5,034 bases of DNA from positions 1 through 5,034 of the forward strand of contig PXSE01000072.1 of assembly GCA_003022905.1 (NCBI GenBank), in the 5' to 3' direction. Below the pieces are notes generated by a model, which ran no database searches, was not told the origin of the DNA, and saw nothing but the letters and a program-made list of their open reading frames with translations. Below are positions 1 through 4,801 of this stretch, in pieces; the first letter of the stretch is position 1; each line of letters begins with the position of its first letter. This DNA is from Halobacteriales archaeon QS_9_68_42. Lineage in GTDB: Archaea; Halobacteriota; Halobacteria; Halobacteriales; Haloarculaceae. The position numbers and the translations under genes are program-made.

Positions 1-1
1 C

Positions 2-484
2 GCCGGCGCGACGACGAACCGGGTCCAGCTAACCGTCGAGTTCCCGGCCACGGGCGTGAAGCTCCGCGACCGGCTCCCCGACGGCTGGAACGTCGTCGGC
101 GGCGACGACCACACCACCTACGAGCGCGGCGGCTCGACGTTCGTCGAGTTCGACGCGACCGCCGGCGCCGGCGAGCGGACGACGTTCACCTACTTCGCCC
201 GACGGGAGGCGGACGCCCCCGACACCGCGGCCTTCGGGCCGCCGGAGGTCAGCGACGCGACCCACCCCGCCCGGACCGAGAATATCGAGGACGACCCCTC
301 CTTTGCGAACGACCTGTGGGCCGTCGCAAGCGGCGAGATCGACCGCGGGCTGGAGGTCGGCCTCGGGTCGGCCCTGTCGTCCGAGGCGACGCTCGGCGTC
401 GCCGCCGGGGCGCTCGGCACCGCGGCCTTCCAGCGCGACCGCATCCTCGAGCGGGCCCGGGACCTGCTGGACCGCGAGGAGTAG
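2..484 (+). CDS. C-terminal part of a probable surface or secreted haloarchaeal protein (5' end outside window)
   Basis: The frame is open from the window's first bases to a TAG at 482-484, giving 160 residues; a GTG at 56 lies inside it and is not needed as a start. Residues about 1-65 alternate hydrophobic and polar residues and contain LPDGWNVVGGD, then an FVEFDA strand and a TTFTYFARRE strand. This recalls the DUF11/NEW3-like beta-sandwich repeats found near the C-terminus of haloarchaeal extracellular proteases and surface proteins. The last 60 residues hold a short hydrophobic Ala/Gly stretch (LGVAAGALGTAAF) followed by a charged tail (RDRILERARDLLDREE). That could be a weak membrane anchor, but the stretch is only about 13 residues long. 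The catalytic or main domain is not in the window, so no function is assigned. Coding is well supported by acidic composition and GC-rich third positions; the domain call is a resemblance only. Confidence 0.75.
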   Translation, partial: AGATTNRVQLTVEFPATGVKLRDRLPDGWNVVGGDDHTTYERGGSTFVEFDATAGAGERTTFTYFARREADAPDTAAFGPPEVSDATHPARTENIEDDPSFANDLWAVASGEIDRGLEVGLGSALSSEATLGVAAGALGTAAFQRDRILERARDLLDREE

Positions 485-550
485 CGCCGGTCCACCGACC
501 GCTCGGACGCGGGCGGCGTGCGGTGACGACAGCCGTTCTCGCGGCGAGCG

Positions 551-655
551 GTGACGGCGAGGGATTCCGGCCGGCCGCTTCGGCCGGGAGACGTCCGCTT
601 CAAGGAGGAGGAGGAGGCACGGGCGTACTACAGCGCCCACCTCGAGGTGCCATAG
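551..655 (+). other. Short orphan reading frame, possible truncated gene remnant
   Basis: GTG at 551 opens a 34-codon frame ending in TAG at 653-655. Its second half, GDVRFKEEEEARAYYSAHLE, has the composition and GC-rich wobble bases of real haloarchaeal coding sequence; the first half is unremarkable. I do not recognise a family. It stops just before the less GC-rich segment that carries the TnpB remnant, so it may be the broken N-terminal part of a gene disrupted there. It may also be chance: no promoter is visible, and a strong hairpin (571-587) lies inside it. Confidence 0.25.
571..587. other. GC-rich perfect hairpin, 7-bp stem
   Basis: CCGGCCG, loop CTT, CGGCCGG form a perfect 7-bp stem. 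It starts 87 nt after the stop of the upstream partial gene. No T-tract follows, so a terminator role is not shown; it could be an RNA-processing or 3'-end structure of that transcript. Confidence 0.35.
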
Positions 656-710
656 GGGACAAAGACCGACGACGTCTCGCCGAATTCTGGTCGGCGCGGA
701 GCCTCAACGG

Positions 711-905
711 CGTTACAACGGCGCGAAGAACGTTGCAGACCGATACTGCGGGTATATCCATCGCGGGCAGAAGTCTCGCGGTGGATGGGCTATCAGTCAA
801 CTGGCCCTCAAGTCAGGGGCATTGAACGTGAACGGCGAATACACGCCTGCCGAGTTACTCGGGTTAGAACGGGAGTCCACTGACAAGCCTCGAGGTCGTA
901 CCAAA
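711..905 (+). pseudogene. tnpB: Decayed 3' end of IS200/IS605-family tnpB (IS1341-type)
   Basis: Read in the phase starting at 711, the plus strand gives RYNGAKNVADRY, then GQKSRGGWAISQLALKSG, then ALNVNGEYTPAE and ERESTDKPRG. This matches the usual tail of haloarchaeal TnpB (OrfB): the D-x-N-A-A-K-N motif of the last RuvC segment followed by the ALKSG-LNVNGEY and E-TDKP segments. TnpB is the RNA-guided nuclease of IS200/IS605 elements. Here only about 65 residues remain. The zinc-ribbon CxxC pairs and everything upstream are missing, and the catalytic Asp position of the DxN motif appears as Arg-Tyr, so no active nuclease is encoded. No stop ends the tail: the frame runs on to 1220 into the halocyanin gene, so the original stop is lost. 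The segment is visibly less GC-rich than its neighbours, as expected for mobile DNA. The left edge is uncertain, between about 656 and 711. Confidence 0.8.
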
Positions 906-966
906 ACCTTCGATTTCCGCGATGATGAGACGCCCCGCGTCTCGAACCACTTGACCCCGAGGTTGT
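883..966 (+). ncRNA. Composite stem-loop, probable IS right end / omegaRNA (sotRNA)-like scaffold
   Basis: The outer stem pairs ACAA (883-886) with TTGT (963-966), CCTCG (888-892) with CGAGG (958-962) and GGTC (894-897) with GACC (953-956). Only G887 is bulged and one A-C mismatch (893/957) interrupts it. Inside sits a perfect hairpin: GAGACGC (927-933), loop CCC, GCGTCTC (937-943). It overlaps the end of the tnpB tail. That is where IS200/IS605 elements keep their subterminal structure, and where haloarchaeal sense-overlapping transcripts and TnpB omegaRNAs are known to originate. The structure is seen in the sequence; expression and function are inference. It could equally be a dead right end or simply a terminator-like fold. 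Confidence 0.42.
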
Positions 967-977
967 TGACACGCCTC

Positions 978-991
978 AAACCGAGTTTATG
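978..991 (+). promoter_or_regulatory. BRE/TATA promoter of the halocyanin gene
   Basis: AAACCGAG (978-985, BRE-like) is followed by TTTATG (986-991). The box centre lies about 29 nt before the ATG at 1018, placing the transcript start near 1013-1018, that is leaderless or with a leader of a few nt. No Shine-Dalgarno sequence is visible. The promoter begins only 12 nt after the TnpB-associated stem-loop. Confidence 0.6.
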
Positions 992-1017
992 TGTTCTCGA
1001 TTGCAACAGCACGACGT

Positions 1018-1476
1018 ATGAGCGACCTCAGTCGGCGATGGTTCCTCCGGGGTACAAGTGCGGCACTCGCGGTCGGCACCCTGGCCGGGTGTACCGGCAA
1101 CGGCAACGGGCCCTCCGAGGCCGTCGAGAACCACCTCTCGGACGCGAAGAACTACGAGGGCTCGCTCGAGGACATGACCGGCGAGAACGACGTCACCATC
1201 GATGTCGGGGCCGGGCCTAACGGCTACGCTTTCGACCCCGCGGCGGTCCGCATCAGCTCCGGCACGACCGTCATCTGGGAGTGGACCGGTAAGGGCGGCG
1301 CCCACAACGTCGCCAGCGTCGAGGGCTCCGAAACCGAATTCGACAGCGGTGAGTCCGTCGAGGGGGAGGACAACGAGTACGAACAGTCCTTCGACAGCGC
1401 CGGCAGCCAGCTGTACATCTGTGAGCCCCACAAGGCCCAGGGCATGAAAGGTGCAATCGAGGTCGTCGAGGAGTAA
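1018..1476 (+). CDS. Halocyanin-type blue copper (plastocyanin-like) lipoprotein
   Basis: This 152-residue protein is a small type-1 copper electron carrier, expected on the outer face of the membrane where it shuttles electrons in respiration. The N-terminus has a Tat motif (SRRWFLRG, residues 5-12), a hydrophobic stretch and a lipobox LAGC with Cys25, so Tat export and lipid anchoring are predicted. A Gly/Asn-rich and acidic linker precedes the cupredoxin domain, about residues 58-152. The four copper ligands are visible: His96 in GGAHNVAS, then Cys135, His138 and Met143 in YICEPHKAQGMKG. The length suits a single-domain halocyanin. The ATG at 1018 is chosen over an in-frame GTG at 991 because it gives a proper Tat signal and fits the TATA box at 986-991; the GTG overlaps that box. 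The stop is TAA at 1474-1476. Its redox partner cannot be read from the window, as no oxidase or reductase gene is nearby. Confidence 0.95.
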   Translation: MSDLSRRWFLRGTSAALAVGTLAGCTGNGNGPSEAVENHLSDAKNYEGSLEDMTGENDVTIDVGAGPNGYAFDPAAVRISSGTTVIWEWTGKGGAHNVASVEGSETEFDSGESVEGEDNEYEQSFDSAGSQLYICEPHKAQGMKGAIEVVEE

Positions 1477-1483
1477 CGCTCGG

Positions 1484-1491
1484 CTTTTCTA
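1484..1491 (+). promoter_or_regulatory. TATA-like box before the glycosylase gene
   Basis: CTTTTCTA lies in the 37-nt gap after the halocyanin stop, with its centre about 26 nt before the GTG at 1514. The spacing fits a leaderless archaeal promoter and supports that start. Read-through from the halocyanin gene is also possible. Confidence 0.45.
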
Positions 1492-1513
1492 CCGCGGTTT
1501 CGTACCCGGTCGC

Positions 1514-2101
1514 GTGAAGCGAGTGACGAACCGGGTGTCGAACCCGTTCGGCATGCGGGCGCCGGGCGAGCCCGCGGTGTACGGTTATGGCGACGCCAAC
1601 GCCGACTTCCACGTCGTCGGCGCCGACGCCGAAACCCACGGCGGGGCCGAGACCGGCGTGCCGTTCACCGACTCCCTCGTCGGCCGTCGCATCCAGGCGG
1701 TCCTGCACGCGGTCGGCTTCGCCGCCGAGCCGTACAGCAACGCACCCGGCCTCTCGAACTGCTACCTGTCCTATCTGCGGCTCTCACCGGGCGACCCGGC
1801 GGACCTCGAGCGGTACGTCGACGCCGAGATACGCGCCATCAACGCCCATATCTTGCTCCCGGTCGGCGACGACGCGCTGTCGTACGTCCTCGAGGAGTTC
1901 ACGACGCGGGCCCGGAAACTCCCCCACGACGCCGCCCGACTGCACGCCGACGAGGTCCGGGGCCGGGGCTTTCTGGTCGTCCCGGTCGCCGACCCGGCCG
2001 ACTGGACGGACGACGACGAGGCGGCGCTTCTCGACCGCCTGGAGTCGATTCTTGACGGCGACTACCGGCAGACGAAGGGCGTGGCGACGCGGATCGGCTA
2101 A
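1514..2101 (+). CDS. Uracil-DNA glycosylase superfamily protein
   Basis: The 195-residue protein resembles the haloarchaeal branch of the UDG superfamily, which removes uracil or other damaged bases from DNA to begin base excision repair in the cytoplasm. The landmark is GYGDANADFHVVG (residues 24-36), followed by HGGAETGVPFT (42-52), the equivalent of the active-site loop GEAPG-x-GxPF of family 4 enzymes. Then come SNCYLSYLRLSPGDP (81-95), in the place of the family-4 N-x-x-K-C-RPP segment, AHILLPVGDDAL (111-122) and FLVVPVADP (153-161), in the place of the HPS motif. The catalytic signatures differ from classical families, and the Cys clusters of iron-sulfur family 4 enzymes are absent, so the exact activity is uncertain. 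GTG 1514 is preferred to an ATG at 1451, which lies inside the halocyanin gene, because of the TATA-like box at 1484-1491; GTG 1523 is an alternative. The TAA stop overlaps the stop of convergent vapC by 4 bp. Confidence 0.75.
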   Translation: MKRVTNRVSNPFGMRAPGEPAVYGYGDANADFHVVGADAETHGGAETGVPFTDSLVGRRIQAVLHAVGFAAEPYSNAPGLSNCYLSYLRLSPGDPADLERYVDAEIRAINAHILLPVGDDALSYVLEEFTTRARKLPHDAARLHADEVRGRGFLVVPVADPADWTDDDEAALLDRLESILDGDYRQTKGVATRIG

Positions 2102-2496
2102 TAGCCCTCGACCGCCACGTCGAACCGCTCGAAGTTCTCGCGGTTGTTCGTGACGACCGTCGCGTCCGTCGCCCGTGCGACGGCCGCAATCAGCAGGTCG
2201 CCGGCAACGGCGTCGATATAGTCCCAGTTCACCGACTTGTCGGCGTGTAGTTCGGCCTCCATCTCGCCCGCCACGATCGCGTGGTCGGTTCGGAACGGTA
2301 CCACCTCCAGCCAACCGTACGGCGCGAGCACGTCGGCGCCGGTCGGGTCGCCGGCGACGTGCTTGCCGACGGCCAGCTCCTCGATGCAGAGCGTCGACGT
2401 GACGAACTCGGCCGCCTCGTTCTCTTCGAGGTACTCGGCGACGGCGTCCTCGCCACGCTCGTAATCGACGAGGAACGTGGTGTCGAGCAGTTTCAT
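2098..2496 (-). CDS. vapC: VapC-type PIN-domain ribonuclease toxin
   Basis: The protein has 132 residues, the usual length for a single PIN domain. PIN toxins cut RNA, typically tRNA or rRNA, with Mg2+ or Mn2+ held by acidic residues, and are neutralised by the partner antitoxin. The visible layout is MKLLDTTFLVDY with Asp5, CIEEL with Glu39/Glu40, and DAVAGDLLIAAVA with Asp100 (Asp95 nearby). Last comes VTNNRENFERF at 115-125, the place of the usual T-x-N/D-x-x-x-F motif, where Asn117/Asn118 stand instead of an Asp. The start ATG overlaps the antitoxin stop as ATGA, so the two are translationally coupled and co-transcribed from the promoter before the antitoxin. The TAG stop lies within the overlap with the convergent glycosylase gene. 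The toxin looks complete; its RNA target is unknown. Confidence 0.88.
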   Translation of the reverse strand: MKLLDTTFLVDYERGEDAVAEYLEENEAAEFVTSTLCIEELAVGKHVAGDPTGADVLAPYGWLEVVPFRTDHAIVAGEMEAELHADKSVNWDYIDAVAGDLLIAAVARATDATVVTNNRENFERFDVAVEGY

Positions 2497-2753
2497 TCCT
2501 CGTCGGTCATCGCCTCGAGCGCCCGCTGCTGTCTGTCGGCGAGGCCCCGGCCGGTCGACTCACGGCTCTCGGCGACGGCGGCGGCAATCCCGTCTGCGGT
2601 CCCGTCGTCGAGTCGGCCGAACCCCTCCCGCCAGTCGCTCGCCACCGCCTCGGTGATGCGCTTTACCGTATCGCTGAAGCTCTCTCCCTCTCGCTTCTGG
2701 GCCTCGAGCCGCTCGTATGCCTCGTCGTCGAGCCCGATTGTCTTCGTTCCCAT
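2493..2753 (-). CDS. vapB: VapB-type antitoxin (DUF217 / VAPB_antitox family)
   Basis: This 86-residue protein starts MGTKTIGLDDEAYERLEAQK, the typical opening of the archaeal VapB family PF02697: a short strand, a helix, then REGESFSDTVKRI. The N-terminal half is expected to dimerise and bind operator DNA. The Glu/Arg/Ala-rich C-terminal half (about 45-86) is expected to wrap the PIN toxin and block its active site. ATG 2753 is chosen because it sits about 26 nt downstream of a TATA-like box and just past a perfect palindrome. An in-frame GTG at 2777 would fall inside that promoter and adds only eight residues lacking family resemblance. The stop TGA overlaps the toxin's ATG. Autoregulation through the palindrome is inferred from the usual behaviour of such operons. 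Confidence 0.88.
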   Translation of the reverse strand: MGTKTIGLDDEAYERLEAQKREGESFSDTVKRITEAVASDWREGFGRLDDGTADGIAAAVAESRESTGRGLADRQQRALEAMTDEE

Positions 2754-2761
2754 GTTTATGC

Positions 2762-2783
2762 TTGTGTACACAAACACAAAAGC
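2762..2783 (-). promoter_or_regulatory. vapBC promoter with palindromic operator
   Basis: On the minus strand a TATA-like GCTTTTGTG (2783-2775) lies about 26 nt before the antitoxin ATG. Immediately downstream is the perfect 12-bp palindrome TTGTGTACACAA (2762-2773). One half-site, ACACAA, recurs at 2775-2780, overlapping the TATA-like box. A dimeric antitoxin or the VapBC complex bound here would block polymerase, the classic toxin-antitoxin autorepression layout. The palindrome is seen; the binding protein is inferred. Confidence 0.55.
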
Positions 2784-2788
2784 GTCCG

Positions 2789-2981
2789 CTACGTTCGGCC
2801 GACGAGGGCGACGACTGCCTCGGCAGTCCTCTCGCTCGAGTCCTTCTGGAAGAAGTGCATCGCGCCCTCGACCCAGGTGTCGGGCTGGTCACTCGCGGTG
2901 GTAGTCGTAGTCCGGCACGTCCTCGAAATATTCCCCGGGATAGTGACGATGGGCACGCCAGCCCTTCCACTTTGGGCGTTG
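2789..2981 (-). pseudogene. Remnants of one or two genes, including an alpha/beta-hydrolase-like C-terminus
   Basis: On the minus strand, 2896-2789 reads ASDQPDTWVEGAMHFFQKD and continues SSERTAEAVVALVGRT to a TAG (2791-2789). The pattern W-V-E-G-A-x-H-F-x-Q-x-D followed by a final helix is how haloalkane-dehalogenase-like alpha/beta hydrolases end, the His being the catalytic one. Just upstream, in another phase, 2978-2889 reads PKWKGW, then HYPGEYFEDVPDYDYHRE and a TGA (2891-2889); this also looks like real acidic coding sequence but I do not recognise it. Neither piece has a start codon in a plausible place. The upstream piece runs back only to a stop at 3029-3027, through unconvincing sequence. 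They may be one frameshifted gene or two fused remnants left beside the vapBC operon. Confidence 0.4.
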
Positions 2982-3016
2982 TGACCGTTCGGCGGGCGTG
3001 CGAGGACGGCTACGTT

Positions 3017-3031
3017 CAGAAAAGCCTACTT
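3017..3031 (+). promoter_or_regulatory. BRE/TATA-like promoter of the VOC gene
   Basis: CAGAAAA (BRE-like) is followed by CCTACTT at 3025-3031, centred about 28 nt before the ATG at 3056. No Shine-Dalgarno sequence precedes the start, consistent with leaderless or near-leaderless transcription. Confidence 0.45.
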
Positions 3032-3055
3032 GTCGCGCCGGGACGTACGGGACGT

Positions 3056-3664
3056 ATGGAGCACACTCCCGAACACGACGTCACCGCAGAGCGGCCCGAC
3101 AGCCCGGTCCACCTGGCCGGGACCGACCACATGACGGTGATGGGCGGCGACGCCGCCAGCACCATCGCCTTCTATCGCGACCTGCTGGGGATGCCGCTCG
3201 TTCTGGAGCAGCCCAACCTCGACGCGCCAGAGCTGACCCACCTGTTCTTCGACACCGGGGACGGCCGGGTTCTCACCTTCTTCGTCGGCGGGGACCGCCC
3301 GACCCGGCCCCACCGCGGCCCCGGCAACGTCCACCACCTTGCGTTCTCCATCGCGTCCGGCGAGTTCGACGACACGAAGGCGGCGCTGGAGGCGGCCGGC
3401 TACGGCTACAACGAGTTCGACCGCGGGGCCTTCCACTCGCTGTACACCCAGGACCCCTCCGGACTCGTCGTCGAACTGGTCGTCGAGAAGTACGAGATTC
3501 CCGACGAGCGCCGCGGCGAGGTGCTGGCGCTGGCCCACGAGCGGCGCGTCGAGGCCGGCGCCGGGTTCGTCGACGACGAGCACATGCAGACGGCCCTCGA
3601 GGAACTCGGCCTCGACCCGACGCCCGCCTTCGAGGGCGACGCGCCGACCGGTACCGGGGTCTAA
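3056..3664 (+). CDS. VOC-superfamily (glyoxalase / extradiol dioxygenase-like) metalloprotein
   Basis: The 202-residue protein belongs to the vicinal-oxygen-chelate fold. These proteins bind one metal ion with two His and one Glu, and catalyse ring cleavage, isomerisation or thiol transfer. The metal ligands are visible: His25 in TDHMTVMG, His93 or His94 in NVHHLAFSI, and Glu140 in PSGLVVELVVEKYE. Paired beta-alpha-beta modules run from about 20 to 145, with FYRDLLGM at 39-46 as the usual first helix. The stretch FHSLYTQDPSG (126-136) resembles the FxSIYFxDPxG motif of hydroquinone/PcpA-like ring-cleaving dioxygenases. The tail of about 60 residues (EVLALAHERRVEAGAGFVDD onward) recalls an extension seen in one group of these proteins. 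The substrate is unknown. ATG 3056 is chosen from the TATA spacing and because the in-frame sequence upstream is low-quality. It is apparently monocistronic: the next gene is 174 bp away. Confidence 0.85.
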   Translation: MEHTPEHDVTAERPDSPVHLAGTDHMTVMGGDAASTIAFYRDLLGMPLVLEQPNLDAPELTHLFFDTGDGRVLTFFVGGDRPTRPHRGPGNVHHLAFSIASGEFDDTKAALEAAGYGYNEFDRGAFHSLYTQDPSGLVVELVVEKYEIPDERRGEVLALAHERRVEAGAGFVDDEHMQTALEELGLDPTPAFEGDAPTGTGV

Positions 3665-3838
3665 CTGGCCCGGGGACCGACCCGACCGACGCTCGGCTGG
3701 GCGAGCAACGATGACACGGCGCGTGCGCCGCCTCGCTCTGACGTGAGCGGCGAACCGCCGGGGCCCGAGCCGCATGTGAGCCCTCTCGGACGACGGAAAC
3801 ACTGATTGGGCGCGTCGGCGTAGCCCCGCCGTCCCCCG
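3665..3838 (+). other. Intergenic gap with two small hairpins
   Basis: No gene is seen here. GCTCG/CGAGC (3691-3706, 6-nt loop) and CGGCGC-GT-GCGCCG (3717-3730) are inverted repeats 27-66 nt past the VOC stop; neither is followed by a T-tract, so a terminator role is unproven. Near the right end GGAAAC-ACTGATTG (3795-3808) is the only AT-leaning stretch before the methyltransferase start and may be a weak BRE/TATA, though it lies slightly far from the ATG at 3839. Confidence 0.3.
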
Positions 3839-4609
3839 ATGAGCGACCCCCGACGAGAGAACCGGGAGCTGTGGAACGAGTGGAGCGACGCGTTCCAGGC
3901 GCTGTGGAACGCCGACACCGCCGAGGGCGGCCTGCCGCCCGCGCCCTCGGCGTTCGACCCGGACGCCCCCGGCGGCCGGCAGTCGGAGGTGCTCGAGTCC
4001 GTCGAGGGCAAAGCGTACGTCGAATTGGGCTGTGGCGGCGGCCAGGGCAGCGTCGGCACCGCCAAACTCGGCGCCGACCCGGTCGTCGGCGTCGACTTCT
4101 CCGGCGAACAGCTCCGGCACGCCCGGCGACTGGGCGACCTGTACGGCGTCGACGCCCGGTTCCTCCAGGGCGACGTGACGAGCCTGCCGTTCGCCGACGG
4201 GGCGTTCGAGGTGGCCTCCTCGGAGGCCGTCTACCAGATGGTCGCGGACCTCGAGGGGGCGTTCCGGGAGGCCCACCGGGTGCTCCAGGAGGGCGGCGTG
4301 TTCGTCCTCAGCGTGCCGCACCCACTCCACGAGGTTCTCGACGTCGAGACGGGGACCTTCGAGAAGGACTACCTCGGCGACGACCGCCGCCGCATCACCA
4401 TCGACGAGGCCTACGACGCCGAGATGGTCGTGTTCGACCGGACGGTCGCGGACCTGCACAACGCGCTGGTCAACGCCGGCTTCGAGGTCCGGCGCCTGCT
4501 GGAGACCAGACACCACCGCGCCGAAAGCGAGGACCCCGAAGAGGGCGACCTGCCCGAACTGCTGTGGAAGGTGCCAGGGAGCGTCCGGTTCTGGGCGGTC
4601 GCCGCCTGA
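3839..4609 (+). CDS. Class I SAM-dependent methyltransferase
   Basis: The 256-residue protein has the Rossmann-type methyltransferase core (Methyltransf_11/25-like). Motif I, YVELGCGGGQGS (60-71), binds S-adenosylmethionine. Asp86 in VVGVDFS (82-88) is the acidic residue at the end of strand 2 that contacts the ribose. GDVTSLPFADGAFE (111-124) is the adenine-side motif, and the helix AFREAHRVLQEGG (131-143) with FVLSVPHPL (145-153) completes the core. The N-terminal NRELWNEWSDAFQALWN segment is a helical lid typical of such enzymes. The C-terminal part, with FDRTVADLHNALVNAGFEV (199-217), matches the last strands of small-molecule methyltransferases. The substrate cannot be inferred from the neighbours. 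ATG 3839 gives a natural start; the promoter is not convincing. The protein appears intact, ending at TGA 4607-4609. Confidence 0.9.
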   Translation: MSDPRRENRELWNEWSDAFQALWNADTAEGGLPPAPSAFDPDAPGGRQSEVLESVEGKAYVELGCGGGQGSVGTAKLGADPVVGVDFSGEQLRHARRLGDLYGVDARFLQGDVTSLPFADGAFEVASSEAVYQMVADLEGAFREAHRVLQEGGVFVLSVPHPLHEVLDVETGTFEKDYLGDDRRRITIDEAYDAEMVVFDRTVADLHNALVNAGFEVRRLLETRHHRAESEDPEEGDLPELLWKVPGSVRFWAVAA

Positions 4610-4654
4610 TACTGTAACGAATCACCGGCGAACGACCGCCTCCGGCCGCTCGAA

Positions 4655-4669
4655 CGAAAGGCTTTGCTT
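4655..4669 (+). promoter_or_regulatory. BRE/TATA-like promoter for the downstream reading frames
   Basis: CGAAAG (4655-4660, BRE-like) is followed by GCTTTGCTT (4661-4669). The box centre is about 26 nt upstream of the ATG at 4691, so a transcript would begin at or next to that codon rather than at the GTG of the hydrolase 107 nt further on. Confidence 0.45.
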
Positions 4670-4690
4670 CTCGGGGCTCCCACGCCCGAT

Positions 4691-4801
4691 ATGCACGACG
4701 AGCTGCAGTCGGGCGGCCGGTATCGGCCCGCCCGCGACGAGCGTTCGGACCGACGCGAACGCGGGGACCCCCGGCGGAAGGCCGTGGAGGTGGCCCGGTG
4801 A
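4691..4801 (+). CDS. Small Arg-rich reading frame overlapping the hydrolase start
   Basis: ATG 4691 opens 36 codons ending in TGA at 4799-4801, which overlaps the GTG start of the next gene as GTGA. The product is basic and low in hydrophobic residues (MHDELQSGGRYRP, then many Arg/Asp/Glu, ending RRKAVEVAR), which is unusual for an otherwise acidic proteome. I recognise no family. Placement argues for translation: a TATA-like box lies 26 nt upstream, and the stop/start overlap would couple it to the hydrolase. It could be a leader peptide, a true small protein, or a chance frame in the hydrolase 5' untranslated region. Confidence 0.4.
   Translation: MHDELQSGGRYRPARDERSDRRERGDPRRKAVEVAR

Noticed and set aside
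29..640. Long minus-strand frame of about 200 codons opposite the first partial gene
   Set aside because: It is the antisense shadow common in GC-rich DNA: Arg/Gly/Val-rich translation without family resemblance, opposite a frame with convincing acidic coding character.
822..1220. Plus-strand frame of 132 codons starting TTG at 822
   Set aside because: Its first part is the end of the decayed TnpB tail and its second part is the out-of-phase shadow of the halocyanin gene; not a gene of its own.
1451..1513. Upstream ATG start for the glycosylase gene
   Set aside because: It would overlap the halocyanin gene's 3' end and cover the TATA-like box; family resemblance begins only near the GTG at 1514.
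2717..3055. N-terminal extension of the VOC protein from an upstream start
   Set aside because: The extension reads through the vapBC promoter and pseudogene remnants with Arg/Ser-rich sequence lacking VOC features; the TATA-like box fits ATG 3056.
3026..4516. Very long (496-codon) minus-strand open frame spanning two genes
   Set aside because: It lies opposite the VOC and methyltransferase genes, both of which carry intact catalytic motifs, and it crosses the gap between them. Its translation is low-complexity. Long antisense frames arise from GC-rich third positions.
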